Part shown: in pieces, positions 15,730-23,775 of the stretch
Layout of the letters: each line of letters begins with the position of its first letter
Numbering within the stretch: position 1 is the first letter of the stretch
From: Ruminococcus hominis
GTDB taxonomy: Bacteria > Bacillota > Clostridia > Lachnospirales > Lachnospiraceae
DNA length: 64,000 nt
Assembly (NCBI RefSeq): GCF_014287355.1
Contig: NZ_JACOPE010000001.1
Coordinates: forward strand, 868,001-932,000
Direction: 5' to 3'
The notes under the pieces: generated by a model
Seen by the model: the letters and a program-made list of their open reading frames with translations, nothing else
Told to the model about the DNA's origin: nothing
Database searches by the model: none
Program-made: the position numbers and the translations under genes

Positions 15730-16632
15730 ATGATAGTTGCAACGGTATTTGGAAAGATTATTTCTATTTTTATTATTATGATTGTAGGCGTGATCTGTTG
15801 TAAGATGGGAATCATTGATGATTATACAAAACAGCGTTTGTCCAGACTGAGTACACTGGTTGTGAATCCTATTTTGATTTTTACTTCCTTTCAGATGGAG
15901 TATGACAGTGAGTTGCTGAAAAAAATGAGCCTTCTTTTTGTGTTGGCCGTCATCAGTTATCTGATTTCCATTATGATTGGTCATTTCCTTTTGCATGAGA
16001 GAGAAGGGTATGATCTGTCAATTGAGAAGTTTGCAGTGATCTATGATAACTGTGGATTTATAGGGGTTCCGCTTGGTTATGCGCTTTTTGGAAATATCGG
16101 TGTTATCTATGCAACCGTGTTTGTCGCCGTTTTTCATATTTTCTGCTGGACACATGGCATCATGCTGTTGGATAAAGGCGGTTTTCAGCTGAAGAAGCTG
16201 ATTAATCCATGCCTCATTGCGGTCATCGCAGGTATGGTATTCTTTATTTTTCAGATTCGTCTGCCGGAAAGTATTGATTTTGCAATGGGTGCCATTGGCG
16301 ATATGAATACGCCGCTGGCGATGCTTTTGTCCGGCGCGATTATGACACAGCTGAATTTTAAGGAGGTTTTGATAAAAAGAAGACTCTTTTTCGTGGCGTT
16401 ACTGCGCTTGATCGTTTCGGCAGGTCTGTTCTGTTTGTTACTGAGATTTCTGCCGATTGATGATCAGATGCGGACAGTAGCCGCAGTGACTGCAGCGTGT
16501 CCGGCCGGTGCCATGACGATTACGATGGCGATTATGTATGAGCATGATGATCATTATGCGACAGAGCTTTTTACAGTGACAACGTTGCTTTCAATCCTGA
16601 CAATGCCACTGTGTATGCTGATTGCCGGATAG
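15730..16632 (+). CDS. AEC-family transporter
   Basis: The 300-aa protein has about ten transmembrane helices in two halves and the family traits of auxin-efflux-carrier-type permeases: KMGIIDDYTKQRLSRLSTLVVNPILI in the first half, the NCGFIGVPLGYALFG segment, and the C-terminal TAACPAGAMTITMA. Bacterial members export or import small organic acids such as malate. The substrate cannot be read from sequence. It stands alone, with gene remnants downstream. Confidence 0.85.
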   Translation: MIVATVFGKIISIFIIMIVGVICCKMGIIDDYTKQRLSRLSTLVVNPILIFTSFQMEYDSELLKKMSLLFVLAVISYLISIMIGHFLLHEREGYDLSIEKFAVIYDNCGFIGVPLGYALFGNIGVIYATVFVAVFHIFCWTHGIMLLDKGGFQLKKLINPCLIAVIAGMVFFIFQIRLPESIDFAMGAIGDMNTPLAMLLSGAIMTQLNFKEVLIKRRLFFVALLRLIVSAGLFCLLLRFLPIDDQMRTVAAVTAACPAGAMTITMAIMYEHDDHYATELFTVTTLLSILTMPLCMLIAG

Positions 16633-16676
16633 GGCACTGCGCAGCAATTTTACATGCGAATACGTCACGATGAAAA

Positions 16677-16841
16677 TCAAACTAAATCATAAGCATTTCT
16701 TGGTGTGCCGTCGGCAACATGGATAATTCCGCAGTAGCGGAAGCCATAACTGTCGATGGCATTTTGCATTGGCTTGTTGTCAGCGTGGGTATCAATGCGC
16801 AGACAGTCTATTTTGTTATGACAGAAATCTATAAAGGTTGA
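16677..16841 (-). pseudogene. GNAT acetyltransferase, 3' fragment
   Basis: Minus-strand translation gives IDCLRIDTHADNKPMQNAID, then YGFRYCGIIHVADGTPRNAY, the typical C-terminal end of a GNAT N-acetyltransferase, ending at TCA (16677-16679). The 5' two thirds are missing. The fragment abuts the headless ECF ATPase gene, so one deletion probably removed the start of both. Confidence 0.6.
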
Positions 16842-17648
16842 AAATTTAAAATACCGCTATCCAAATACAACAAAGCTTGCATTGGATGGGCTAGATTTTG
16901 AAATAGACAAGGGTTCTTTTATTGGGATTATTGGAGAGAATGGAGCTGGAAAAAGTACGCTCTGTCAGGTGTTCAATGGTCTAGTTCCGGGGTTTTTCAA
17001 AGGGGCTTACGGAGGAAAAGTTCTGATCGGGGACACGGAAGTAGCAAAAACGACTGTTTCAAAGCTGTGCCAGAAAGTCGGTCTGGTATTTCAGAATCCG
17101 TTTAACCAGCTCACTGGTGCAAAAGAAACGGTTTTTGAAGAAATTGCATTTGGTTTGCAGAACTTCGGTGTTCTGAAAGAAGAGATGATAAGCCGTGTCA
17201 ATGAGGTGATGGAACTGCTGGATATTGCGGATTACCGGGACAGAAATCCGTTTGATCTGTCCGGTGGTCAGATGCAGAGGGTAGCGCTGGCAGGTATTCT
17301 TGCGATGAAACCGGAAGTAATCGTGTTAGATGAGCCTACTTCACAGCTTGATCCGGCGGGAAGTGAGGAAGTTTTTGCGGCGGTCGATAAGCTCACCAAA
17401 TCAGGGATTACGATCATTATGGTGGAACAGAAACTGGAAAAACTGGCAGAATACTGTGACAGGATTTTGTGGCAGAGAGTTTCGAGCGTGTGATTGTTAT
17501 GGCGCACGGAAAAGTGCTCGCAGACGGCACAAAAGAGGAAGTGTTTGCACAGAAGGATATCCTGGAGCAGGCAAGGCTCGACCAGCCGTATTTGACAAAG
17601 CTGTGTCAGCGGCTTGGGTATAAGAAGTTCTATTTTTCATTAGAATAA
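16837..17648 (+). pseudogene. ECF-type ABC transporter ATPase, start lost and frameshifted
   Basis: The frame opens with VENLKYRYPNTTKLALDGLD and has Walker A GENGAGKST, the Q-loop VFQNPFNQ, signature LSGGQMQRVALAG and Walker B VIVLDEPTSQLD. This is the energy-coupling-factor type ATPase. No start codon is seen before VENLKY. Near 17460-17490 the frame shifts, and the C-terminus continues in another frame as RVIVMAHGKVLADGTKEEVF to TAA 17646. No T or S component is nearby. The gene is a remnant and unlikely to work. Confidence 0.75.
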
Positions 17649-17683
17649 GAAAAGGAATATAAACAAAAGCGGAGGTTTAGATA

Positions 17684-18199
17684 ATGAGAAATTTGTTAGT
17701 AGTGGTAGATATGCAGAATGATTTTATCGACGGTTCACTCGGAACAAAAGAGGCAGTGGCTATCGTGGATAATGTAGTGGCAGAGATTGCAAAGTATGAC
17801 ACAAAAGACATTTTTGCAACAAGAGACACACATCTGGAAAATTATCTGGAGACACAGGAAGGAAAAAATCTTCCGATTGTGCACTGTGTGAAGGGAACAG
17901 AGGGCTGGCAGATCAATGAAAAAGTGAAAACTGCATTAAAAGATGCAACAGTGATTGACAAGCCAACGTTCGGTTCAAAAATTCTTGCAGACGAGATTGC
18001 AAAAATCGCAGAGAAAGAAGATATCACCGTTACATTGGTCGGACTTTGCACTGATATCTGTGTTGTCTCCAATGCAATTTTAATTAAGGCATATCTGCCG
18101 GAGATTCCAGTAAAAGTCATTGCTTCCTGCTGCGCAGGTGTCACACCGAAAAGTCATGAAGCAGCATTGACCACGATGAAAATGTGCCAGATACTATGA
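17684..18199 (+). CDS. Isochorismatase/nicotinamidase-family cysteine hydrolase
   Basis: The 171-aa protein has the family's catalytic Asp in VVVDMQNDFIDGSL, a Lys in VIDKPTFGS and the nucleophile Cys in VGLCTDICVVSNA with the preceding cis-peptide region. This matches PncA-like amidohydrolases that deaminate nicotinamide or related amides in the cytoplasm. The metal-site DxHxxxH pattern of PncA is partly seen (RDTHLENY). GGAGG precedes the ATG. The C-terminus stops early after KMCQIL compared with what I expect. Confidence 0.8.
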   Translation: MRNLLVVVDMQNDFIDGSLGTKEAVAIVDNVVAEIAKYDTKDIFATRDTHLENYLETQEGKNLPIVHCVKGTEGWQINEKVKTALKDATVIDKPTFGSKILADEIAKIAEKEDITVTLVGLCTDICVVSNAILIKAYLPEIPVKVIASCCAGVTPKSHEAALTTMKMCQIL

Positions 18200-18335
18200 A
18201 AAATGCTGGATAGTGGTAATGAAGTGCCAGATACGACAGAGAAAATGCCGGATAGTGAACAGAAACGTACGATTTTGAAGACAAAATTTGGTTGATTAAC
18301 CAGGTAAAAGTGATATACTGAATGCATAAGAAAAG

Positions 18336-18376
18336 AAACCGTGTGGAATTATAGTTTTGTTTTCACACGGTTTTTT
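18336..18376 (+). terminator. Intrinsic terminator
   Basis: AAACCGTGTG and CACACGGTTT form a perfect 10-bp stem around an 18-nt loop, followed by TTTT. A promoter-like TATACTGAATG lies just before it. Confidence 0.7.
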
Positions 18377-18449
18377 AGAAAATGAGAGTTAGATATTACT
18401 AACATGAGCACTGGAAGTTTTTTGAAAATGAAAAAGAGGACGGATTTCT

Positions 18450-18665
18450 ATGAGAATATTGATTTATGGTGCAGGTGTGATTGGATCCTTGTATGCGGTC
18501 TTATTTGCAGAAACTGGCTATGATACGAGTATTTATGCCAGAGGTAAAAGACTTGAGTTTTTAAAGAAAAATGGACTGCTTTATAAGAAAAATCAGAGGG
18601 AGCTGCATAAGCAATTTTATGCTTATATGAAAAAACTAAAGGAGGCCAGATATGAAATTTTATGA
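18450..18665 (+). pseudogene. Ketopantoate reductase-like gene with a large internal deletion
   Basis: The N-terminus MRILIYGAGVIGSLYAVLFAE is the NADP-binding fold of PanE/ApbA-type 2-dehydropantoate 2-reductases. After about 50 residues it joins a short C-terminal tail (HKQFYAYMKKLKEARYEIL) and stops. The normal family length is about 300 aa, so the catalytic Lys and Asn regions are gone. It overlaps the start of the next hydrolase by 14 nt, so transcription and translation of the cluster may still begin here. Confidence 0.6.
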
Positions 18666-19431
18666 AAGTGGAGACAGTAGTAAACCAGTGATATTTTTAT
18701 TTCCTGGTACCTGTTGCCTGTATAGCAGCTTTGAACATGTACTGGATAGATTACATCCTTATTTTTACACGGTAACAGTTTCTTATGATGGATTTGATCC
18801 AAATGAGAAAACAGAATTTTATTCAATGGAAGATGAATGTGAAAAGATTGAGCTGGAAATTAAGAAAAAGTATGGTGGAAGAATTAAAGCAGCGTATGGG
18901 TGTTCCCTTGGTGGAAGTTTTGTATCCCTTTTGATTCAGCGAAAAAGAATCCATATAGATCATGGCATTATTGGGAGCAGTGATATGGACGAAGCAGGTC
19001 GTCTTGTGGCAAAAATCAAGTCATCCATGGTAGTCCCTTTCATGTATAAAATGATACATACAGGTGCTCTTCCGAAATTAATGCAGAAAAAACTGAATAA
19101 GACAGATGAGGTTAAAAAAGAATTATATAATGGATTTTTGAATATGTTTGGAATCGGTAAAGGAGGAAATCCGTGGATTACAAAACAGAGTATTTATAAT
19201 CAGTTCTATTCGGATCTGGTTACGAAAGTCCAGCATGGAATTGATGTGCCGGGAACAACTATCCATGTGTTTTACGCTACAAAGATGGGTAAAAAATATG
19301 AAAAGAGATATTGTACTTATTTCAAAAATCCGGATATTCGGAGACACAACATGCAGCATGAAGAACTGTTTTGCTGTCATAGTGCAGAGTGGGTAAAAGA
19401 AGTAAAAAAATCAGTGGAAGGCGACAGATAA
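18652..19431 (+). CDS. Alpha/beta hydrolase
   Basis: The 259-aa protein has the fold's entry strand PVIFLFPGTCCLYSSF, the nucleophile elbow GCSLGGS at about residue 83, and a C-terminal segment with MQHEELFCCHSAEW that may hold the catalytic His. AAGGAGG precedes the ATG. Its stop overlaps the methyltransferase start (TAATG at 19429-19433). It belongs to a compact five-gene run. The substrate is unknown; esterase or thioesterase activity is likely. Confidence 0.75.
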   Translation: MKFYESGDSSKPVIFLFPGTCCLYSSFEHVLDRLHPYFYTVTVSYDGFDPNEKTEFYSMEDECEKIELEIKKKYGGRIKAAYGCSLGGSFVSLLIQRKRIHIDHGIIGSSDMDEAGRLVAKIKSSMVVPFMYKMIHTGALPKLMQKKLNKTDEVKKELYNGFLNMFGIGKGGNPWITKQSIYNQFYSDLVTKVQHGIDVPGTTIHVFYATKMGKKYEKRYCTYFKNPDIRRHNMQHEELFCCHSAEWVKEVKKSVEGDR

Positions 19432-20231
19432 TGAAAGAAAAAGTGAATGTGACAGGTGTGCCGGAAACGATGGTACAGACCCTGTATGCAAGAGCAAAAG
19501 AAACAAAAAAACAAAATGCAAAGATCAAAGATGAGATTGCAGTAGAACTTGTGGAAAAGCTGGACTATGACTTTTCTATAGCAGATAAAGATAAAGCCAT
19601 GAACTATGGTGTGATTGCAAGAACAATTGTATTAGACCGGATGGTTGAGCAATATTTGGAGAAAAATGCAAATACAATTGTTATAAATATTGCATGTGGA
19701 CTGGATACCAGATGCTACCGGATGAAGGGAAAATATTTGCGCTGGTATAATGTAGACCTTCCGGAAACAATGAAAATAAGGAGCCAGTTCCTTACCGAAA
19801 CTGATCCGGTGTATCAGATTGCAAAGTCTGCAATGGATGATTCCTACATAGATGATATCGATTATCACGGTAAGAATATTCTGGTAATAATCGAAGGACT
19901 TACCATGTATTTGTATGAGAAAGATATCAGGAAGATGTTTTCTATTATTGATAAATCATTTCAGAAAGTTACAGTAATGGTCGAAACCATGTCACCTTTT
20001 GTTGTAAATCATGTGAAAGAAAAATCCATAGAGGGAAGCAATGCAAAATTCACCTGGGGAGTTAAGAACGGAACAGAACTGCAAAGAATTGTGCCGGGAT
20101 TTTCTGTTCAACAGGAAGTCAGTCTTGTTGAAGGAATGAAAGAGCTTATGCCTGTTTATTGTGTGATAGGTAAAATACCAGCTGTTCGGAATATCTCGAA
20201 CAAAATAATAGTTTTGGAGAAATGTGACTGA
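19431..20231 (+). CDS. LCMT-like class I SAM-dependent methyltransferase
   Basis: The 266-aa protein matches the leucine carboxyl methyltransferase/PPM1-like family: an N-terminal cap (GVPETMVQTLYARAKE), ARTIVLDRMVEQYL, the SAM site NIACGLDTRCYRM, the acidic YNVDLPE, and IIEGLTMYL. Bacterial members O-methylate small acids, often in polyketide or lipid pathways. It is translationally coupled to the hydrolase before it and followed directly by a second hydrolase. The substrate is not determinable here. Confidence 0.85.
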   Translation: MKEKVNVTGVPETMVQTLYARAKETKKQNAKIKDEIAVELVEKLDYDFSIADKDKAMNYGVIARTIVLDRMVEQYLEKNANTIVINIACGLDTRCYRMKGKYLRWYNVDLPETMKIRSQFLTETDPVYQIAKSAMDDSYIDDIDYHGKNILVIIEGLTMYLYEKDIRKMFSIIDKSFQKVTVMVETMSPFVVNHVKEKSIEGSNAKFTWGVKNGTELQRIVPGFSVQQEVSLVEGMKELMPVYCVIGKIPAVRNISNKIIVLEKCD

Positions 20232-20250
20232 TATTAAGGAGATGATGCAG

Positions 20251-21186
20251 ATGCAGAAAAGACATTTTGAAATGGAAACAGATGGATTTTATGGTGCATA
20301 TTGGAAATGTAAAACCGACTCAGACTGTGCAATGATTGCAATGATCGGAGATGACTCGGAAGATTATCTGGCACGAACATCCGTAAAATGGTTACATAAA
20401 CTTGGTGTGAATGTGATGACAATGTCTCCGGCAAAAAAGGATTATGGACATCATAATTATCCGCTGGAACGTATAGAAAAAGCAATCAGTTGGTTAAAAA
20501 CACATGGTAATCGGAAGATAGGAATTGTCGGGGCATCTACTACAGGAACACTTGCTTTAACTGCCGCTTCTTATTTTGAAGATCTTACATTGACAATAGG
20601 TCTGACACCGAGTGATTTTATCTGGCAGGGGTTTATGCAGGGGAAAAAAGATGGCTGTAAGGAATGGCCGATTGAGGGAGAATCACTTTTCTCTTATAAA
20701 GGTGAACCGCTTCCGTATATGCCGTTTTGTTATAAACATCCGGACTATTGGCACGTGATTGAGAAAGAAACAAAACGGACCGGTGATATGATTAATTCGA
20801 GAAAATTGTTTGATGACTCAGAAACAGCTCATCCAATTACAGAAGAAGAAATGATCAAGATTGAAAAAATTCATGGAACATTATTGCTGATTGGCGCTGA
20901 AGATGATGTGTTGTGGGATACTGCAAAATATATACGCCGTATGGAGCTGCGTATGAAAGATCGTCCCCACACATGCAGGTTGGAGTCTGTTATTTACGAG
21001 CATGCGACCCATTTCGTATTTCCGGAGAGTATGTTAAAGACGATGCTGCCAATTGGTTCTGGAATCTTTATGAAACTGGCATTTCAGGCGGCAAGAAAGT
21101 ATCCGAAAGAATGCCAGAGAGCACGGCTGGATATTGACCAGCGGGTGAGAAATGCTGTTGCTGAATGGAAGAGTACAGAAAGATAG
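20251..21186 (+). CDS. Acyl-CoA thioester hydrolase/BAAT-C-like alpha/beta hydrolase
   Basis: The roughly 311-aa protein has the nucleophile elbow GIVGASTTG at about residue 100, an acidic residue in LLIGAEDDVLWD and a late His (YEHATHFVFP). This layout matches the C-terminal domain of acyl-CoA thioesterases/bile-acid acyltransferases. In-frame starts exist at GTG 20224 and ATG 20242/20245/20251. AAGGAG at 20236-20241 best fits ATG 20251. It follows the methyltransferase without a gap and likely acts on the same metabolite or lipid. Confidence 0.72.
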   Translation: MQKRHFEMETDGFYGAYWKCKTDSDCAMIAMIGDDSEDYLARTSVKWLHKLGVNVMTMSPAKKDYGHHNYPLERIEKAISWLKTHGNRKIGIVGASTTGTLALTAASYFEDLTLTIGLTPSDFIWQGFMQGKKDGCKEWPIEGESLFSYKGEPLPYMPFCYKHPDYWHVIEKETKRTGDMINSRKLFDDSETAHPITEEEMIKIEKIHGTLLLIGAEDDVLWDTAKYIRRMELRMKDRPHTCRLESVIYEHATHFVFPESMLKTMLPIGSGIFMKLAFQAARKYPKECQRARLDIDQRVRNAVAEWKSTER

Positions 21187-21211
21187 ATTAAAATAGATAG
21201 AAGGTATAAGT

Positions 21212-21976
21212 ATGGTATTTAAAACAATAGGAAATAAATCAAATCCAGTCATCTTGTTTTTCCATGCAATGGGAGTAATTGGGGAAAGTAGTATGCCGGT
21301 TGCAGAGAAAATGAAAGAAAAATATTACTGTATTATGCCAACATCAACCGTGTATTGCTCTGGGCAGAGATATCAAAGTAAAAGAGATGAAATACAGCAA
21401 ATTGTACGATTTCTGGAAAATCATGGAATCAAAGAGATAGAACTTGCAGTTGCATCTTCGATTGGTGCAGATCTTGCCATGGCATTCCTGACAGAGACAA
21501 AAATAACGGTAAAGCATGTTTTTTTTGATGGCGGACAGTTTGCCCAGATTGGAAAAGCAACTCGCAGAATCATGGTCCCGTTCTTATATATAGCAATGAA
21601 AAGTTTATATTGGTCAAAAGGAAAGACACTAAAGAGAATCATGTGGTGTGACGATGACAAAATTAAACCCTATTTTATAGAGGCAGGGAAGAACTTGACA
21701 TATGGGAATCTGAGAAGACAGCTGGCAGACAGCTTGGAAGATAAACCATTTCCAGAACTGTCAGAAGAATTGCAGAAACATACATTTTGGGAATTTGGAA
21801 GTATAGAAGAACATTTTAAATATAGAAATGCAGTGATGCAGACCTATATACACGGTAACTTTCCCGTTTTTGAGGGATTTAACCATATGCAGTATCAAAT
21901 CCAAAATCCGGAAGGATTTGCCAGAATGCTCAAAAAAATTATTGAGACAGATAGATTACCTGAATTGGTATTTTGA
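21212..21976 (+). CDS. Alpha/beta hydrolase
   Basis: The 254-aa protein starts with the fold's first strand PVILFFHAMGVIGES. It has a nucleophile-elbow-like VASSIGADLAMAF at about residue 85 and a C-terminal GFNHMQYQ that could hold the catalytic His. The elbow is ASSIGA rather than GxSxG, so activity may be altered. The gene sits 25 nt after the thioesterase-like gene and ends just before a membrane protein gene. Confidence 0.68.
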   Translation: MVFKTIGNKSNPVILFFHAMGVIGESSMPVAEKMKEKYYCIMPTSTVYCSGQRYQSKRDEIQQIVRFLENHGIKEIELAVASSIGADLAMAFLTETKITVKHVFFDGGQFAQIGKATRRIMVPFLYIAMKSLYWSKGKTLKRIMWCDDDKIKPYFIEAGKNLTYGNLRRQLADSLEDKPFPELSEELQKHTFWEFGSIEEHFKYRNAVMQTYIHGNFPVFEGFNHMQYQIQNPEGFARMLKKIIETDRLPELVF

Positions 21977-21993
21977 AAGAAGGTATCAGAAAA

Positions 21994-22482
21994 ATGTTAT
22001 TATTGTTGCAAAATGTATTGTACTGTCTGCTGTATGCATCCCTGATAAAATGTGCAGTGAGGAACGACGGGCGTAACTGTTTATATTTTTATCCAAAAGA
22101 ATATGTAGAAGAAGCACAGAAACGTGGAATTGCTGATAAAGAAACTGTGATGAAAAGGTCAAAGTGGTTTATGATACCATTTTGTATTATTATATTTGTG
22201 GCTCTGATCTTGATTATTTCTGTTTGGAATCATGTTATGGATTTTAAAACGGCATATCTTCAAGCCTGTCTTTTTCTTGTGGTCATGAACTGGTTTGATG
22301 GTATTGTGATTGACAGATTATGGGTGGCGCACAGCAGAATCTGGCATATAGATGGTATGGAAGGAATTCCGTATGTAAAGCCTTGGAAGACTGTGTTGGT
22401 AAAACGAGGGGCGGCTACTGTACTGTATTTGGTGGTTGCATTTGTAGTAGCAGGGATTGTGGAATTACTTGGTAAAATATGA
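21994..22482 (+). CDS. Integral membrane protein of unknown function
   Basis: The 162-aa protein has four hydrophobic stretches: MLLLLQNVLYCLLYASLI, FMIPFCIIIFVALILIISVW, TAYLQACLFLVVMNWFDGIV and TVLYLVVAFVVAGIVELLG. Charged motifs include FYPKEYVEEAQKRG and DRLWVAHSRIWHIDGMEG. I do not recognise the family. ATG 21994 is favoured by AGAAGG 10 nt upstream; TTG 21973 overlaps the previous stop. It is the last gene of the hydrolase/methyltransferase cluster, so it may export or anchor the product. A terminator follows at 22555. Confidence 0.6.
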   Translation: MLLLLQNVLYCLLYASLIKCAVRNDGRNCLYFYPKEYVEEAQKRGIADKETVMKRSKWFMIPFCIIIFVALILIISVWNHVMDFKTAYLQACLFLVVMNWFDGIVIDRLWVAHSRIWHIDGMEGIPYVKPWKTVLVKRGAATVLYLVVAFVVAGIVELLGKI

Positions 22483-22554
22483 TAAATTTCAGTTTCATTA
22501 AGTAAAAATATTTTGTTGTAGAGACAGAGGTGTATTTAATTATGAACTTTTTAT

Positions 22555-22588
22555 AGAGTGTATGGAGAAATCCGTATGCTCTTTTTTG
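22555..22588 (+). terminator. Intrinsic terminator with GAAA loop
   Basis: AGAGTGTATGGA-GAAA-TCCGTATGCTCT folds into a stem with one mismatch capped by a GAAA tetraloop, followed by TTTTTT. It ends the hydrolase/methyltransferase cluster. Confidence 0.8.
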
Positions 22589-22705
22589 ATTTGGAAAAAG
22601 TAATGCAAAAAAAGTATTTTTGACCGCTGTTAAACATGTGCTGTCCCTTTCGATATATGAAGGAATTATTTTTCCTGCATATTTTATAGAAAAGAGGATG
22701 AAGAT

Positions 22706-22813
22706 ATGTCAGAAAAAAGATGTTATACAGTTCAGGAATTACAGGAGATATTGGGAGTCAGCAGACCGACAGTCTATAATCTTTTAAAGAAGAAAGAATT
22801 TCGCTGGTCTTGA
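22706..22813 (+). CDS. Truncated HTH/excisionase-type peptide
   Basis: The 35-codon frame reads MSEKRCYTVQELQEILGVSR, then PTVYNLLKKKEFRWS. This is the complete recognition helix of an excisionase-family HTH protein but lacks the wing and C-terminus (normal length about 60-70 aa). The stop follows FRWS. It looks like a remnant of a mobile-element gene rather than a working regulator. AGAGGATGAAGAT lies before the ATG. Confidence 0.5.
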   Translation: MSEKRCYTVQELQEILGVSRPTVYNLLKKKEFRWS

Positions 22814-22879
22814 CATAGGACCAGTATCTGCTAAGTGGAAACTGAATACAAGGAAAAATAAAAAATCTAAACAGTAGAC

Positions 22880-22938
22880 TTGACAAATTCCTGTAATGAG
22901 TTAAAATATAACAGTGTTATATAGTACTGTTATATTTT
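22880..22938 (+). promoter_or_regulatory. Promoter with a perfect TetR-type operator
   Basis: TTGACA (22880-22885) and TAAAAT (22902-22907) are 16 bp apart. AAAATATAACAGT (22903-22915) and ACTGTTATATTTT (22926-22938) are perfect 13-bp inverted arms with a 10-bp spacer, overlapping the -10 box. The adjacent TetR gene starts 28 nt later, so autorepression is likely. Confidence 0.85.
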
Positions 22939-22966
22939 AAAAAGAAGTTTAGAGGATACGAAAAGA

Positions 22967-23596
22967 ATGTCGACGAAAGCAGAAGATACACAGAAAAACA
23001 TATTAGATACAGCCAGAAAACATTTCCTGAAAGAGGGTTTGACAGGAGCATCTTTAAGAAATATTGTAAAAGATGCAGGGCTTACTACTGGCGCATTTTA
23101 CAAATATTATCCGACGAAAGAGGCACTTTTTGATGCACTGACAGATCCCTATATGGAACATATTTATCAGATTTATGATCAGATTGTTGAGGCGTTTGAA
23201 AAGCTTTCAGCCAGTGACCAGACAAGGAATATGTCGGATACATCCAGTGATGGGATGGAACAGATGGTTGATTATATCTATGATCATTATGATAATTTTA
23301 GATTATTGTTGAAATGCGGAGACAGTGGAAAATTTGAACTATTCATACACAATATGGTAGAGCGGGAAATGAAGTCCAGCTTGAATTATATGGAAAAGAT
23401 GAAAGAGAACGGTGTGAAAATACCGATTGTAGAGGAAAGCCTTATGCATATGATCTATACGGGATTTTTTTCATCAGTATTTCAGATTATTGAGCATGAT
23501 ATAGATAGAGAGACTGCAAAGAAAAATGTAGATCAACTGAAAGAATTTAATACAGGTGGCTGGGAGCGATTGTGGAATATTGAGTTTCCGGTATAA
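22967..23596 (+). CDS. TetR/AcrR-family transcriptional regulator
   Basis: The 209-aa protein has the N-terminal HTH of the family (ILDTARKHFLKEGLTGASLR, then IVKDAGLTTGAFYKYYPTKEALF) and a helical ligand-binding C-terminal domain. It faces the same way as the two ABC exporter genes downstream and has a perfect palindromic operator at its own promoter. TetR regulators next to such exporters usually sense the exported compound. The ligand is unknown. Confidence 0.9.
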   Translation: MSTKAEDTQKNILDTARKHFLKEGLTGASLRNIVKDAGLTTGAFYKYYPTKEALFDALTDPYMEHIYQIYDQIVEAFEKLSASDQTRNMSDTSSDGMEQMVDYIYDHYDNFRLLLKCGDSGKFELFIHNMVEREMKSSLNYMEKMKENGVKIPIVEESLMHMIYTGFFSSVFQIIEHDIDRETAKKNVDQLKEFNTGGWERLWNIEFPV

Positions 23597-23676
23597 CTGA
23601 TGTAAGAATCCGGAATAGATTGTATGTGTTGCAGGTTTTGGATTTCTGAATAAAGTTCAGACAGGATAATAATATC

Positions 23677-23709
23677 AGGTGGTTGATGCCAGTAGACCAC
23701 CTATTTTAT
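23677..23709 (+). terminator. Terminator-like hairpin after the TetR gene
   Basis: AGGTGGT and ACCACCT form a short stem around a 12-nt loop, followed by ATTTTATT. It lies 80 nt beyond the TetR stop. Confidence 0.5.
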
Positions 23710-23715
23710 TATATG

Positions 23716-23735
23716 TTGGTTAGCGCAAACTAACA
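23716..23735. promoter_or_regulatory. Possible DtxR/iron-box-like palindrome before the ABC exporter
   Basis: TTGGTTAGCGCAAACTAACA carries the inverted GTTAG/CTAAC arms and the flanks typical of DtxR/IdeR-type boxes. It lies 41 bp before the GTG start of the first ABC gene. The match is partial. If real, it points to metal-dependent control of the exporter. Confidence 0.35.
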
Positions 23736-23775
23736 GAAGGTAAAACAATAAAACGAACGTAAGGAGTGAAAAGAT

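Noticed and set aside
15477-15815. Minus-strand 112-codon ORF
   Set aside because: Its first part is antisense to the AEC transporter gene and there is no ribosome site. Only the tail looks protein-like, so it is listed as an unassigned stretch.
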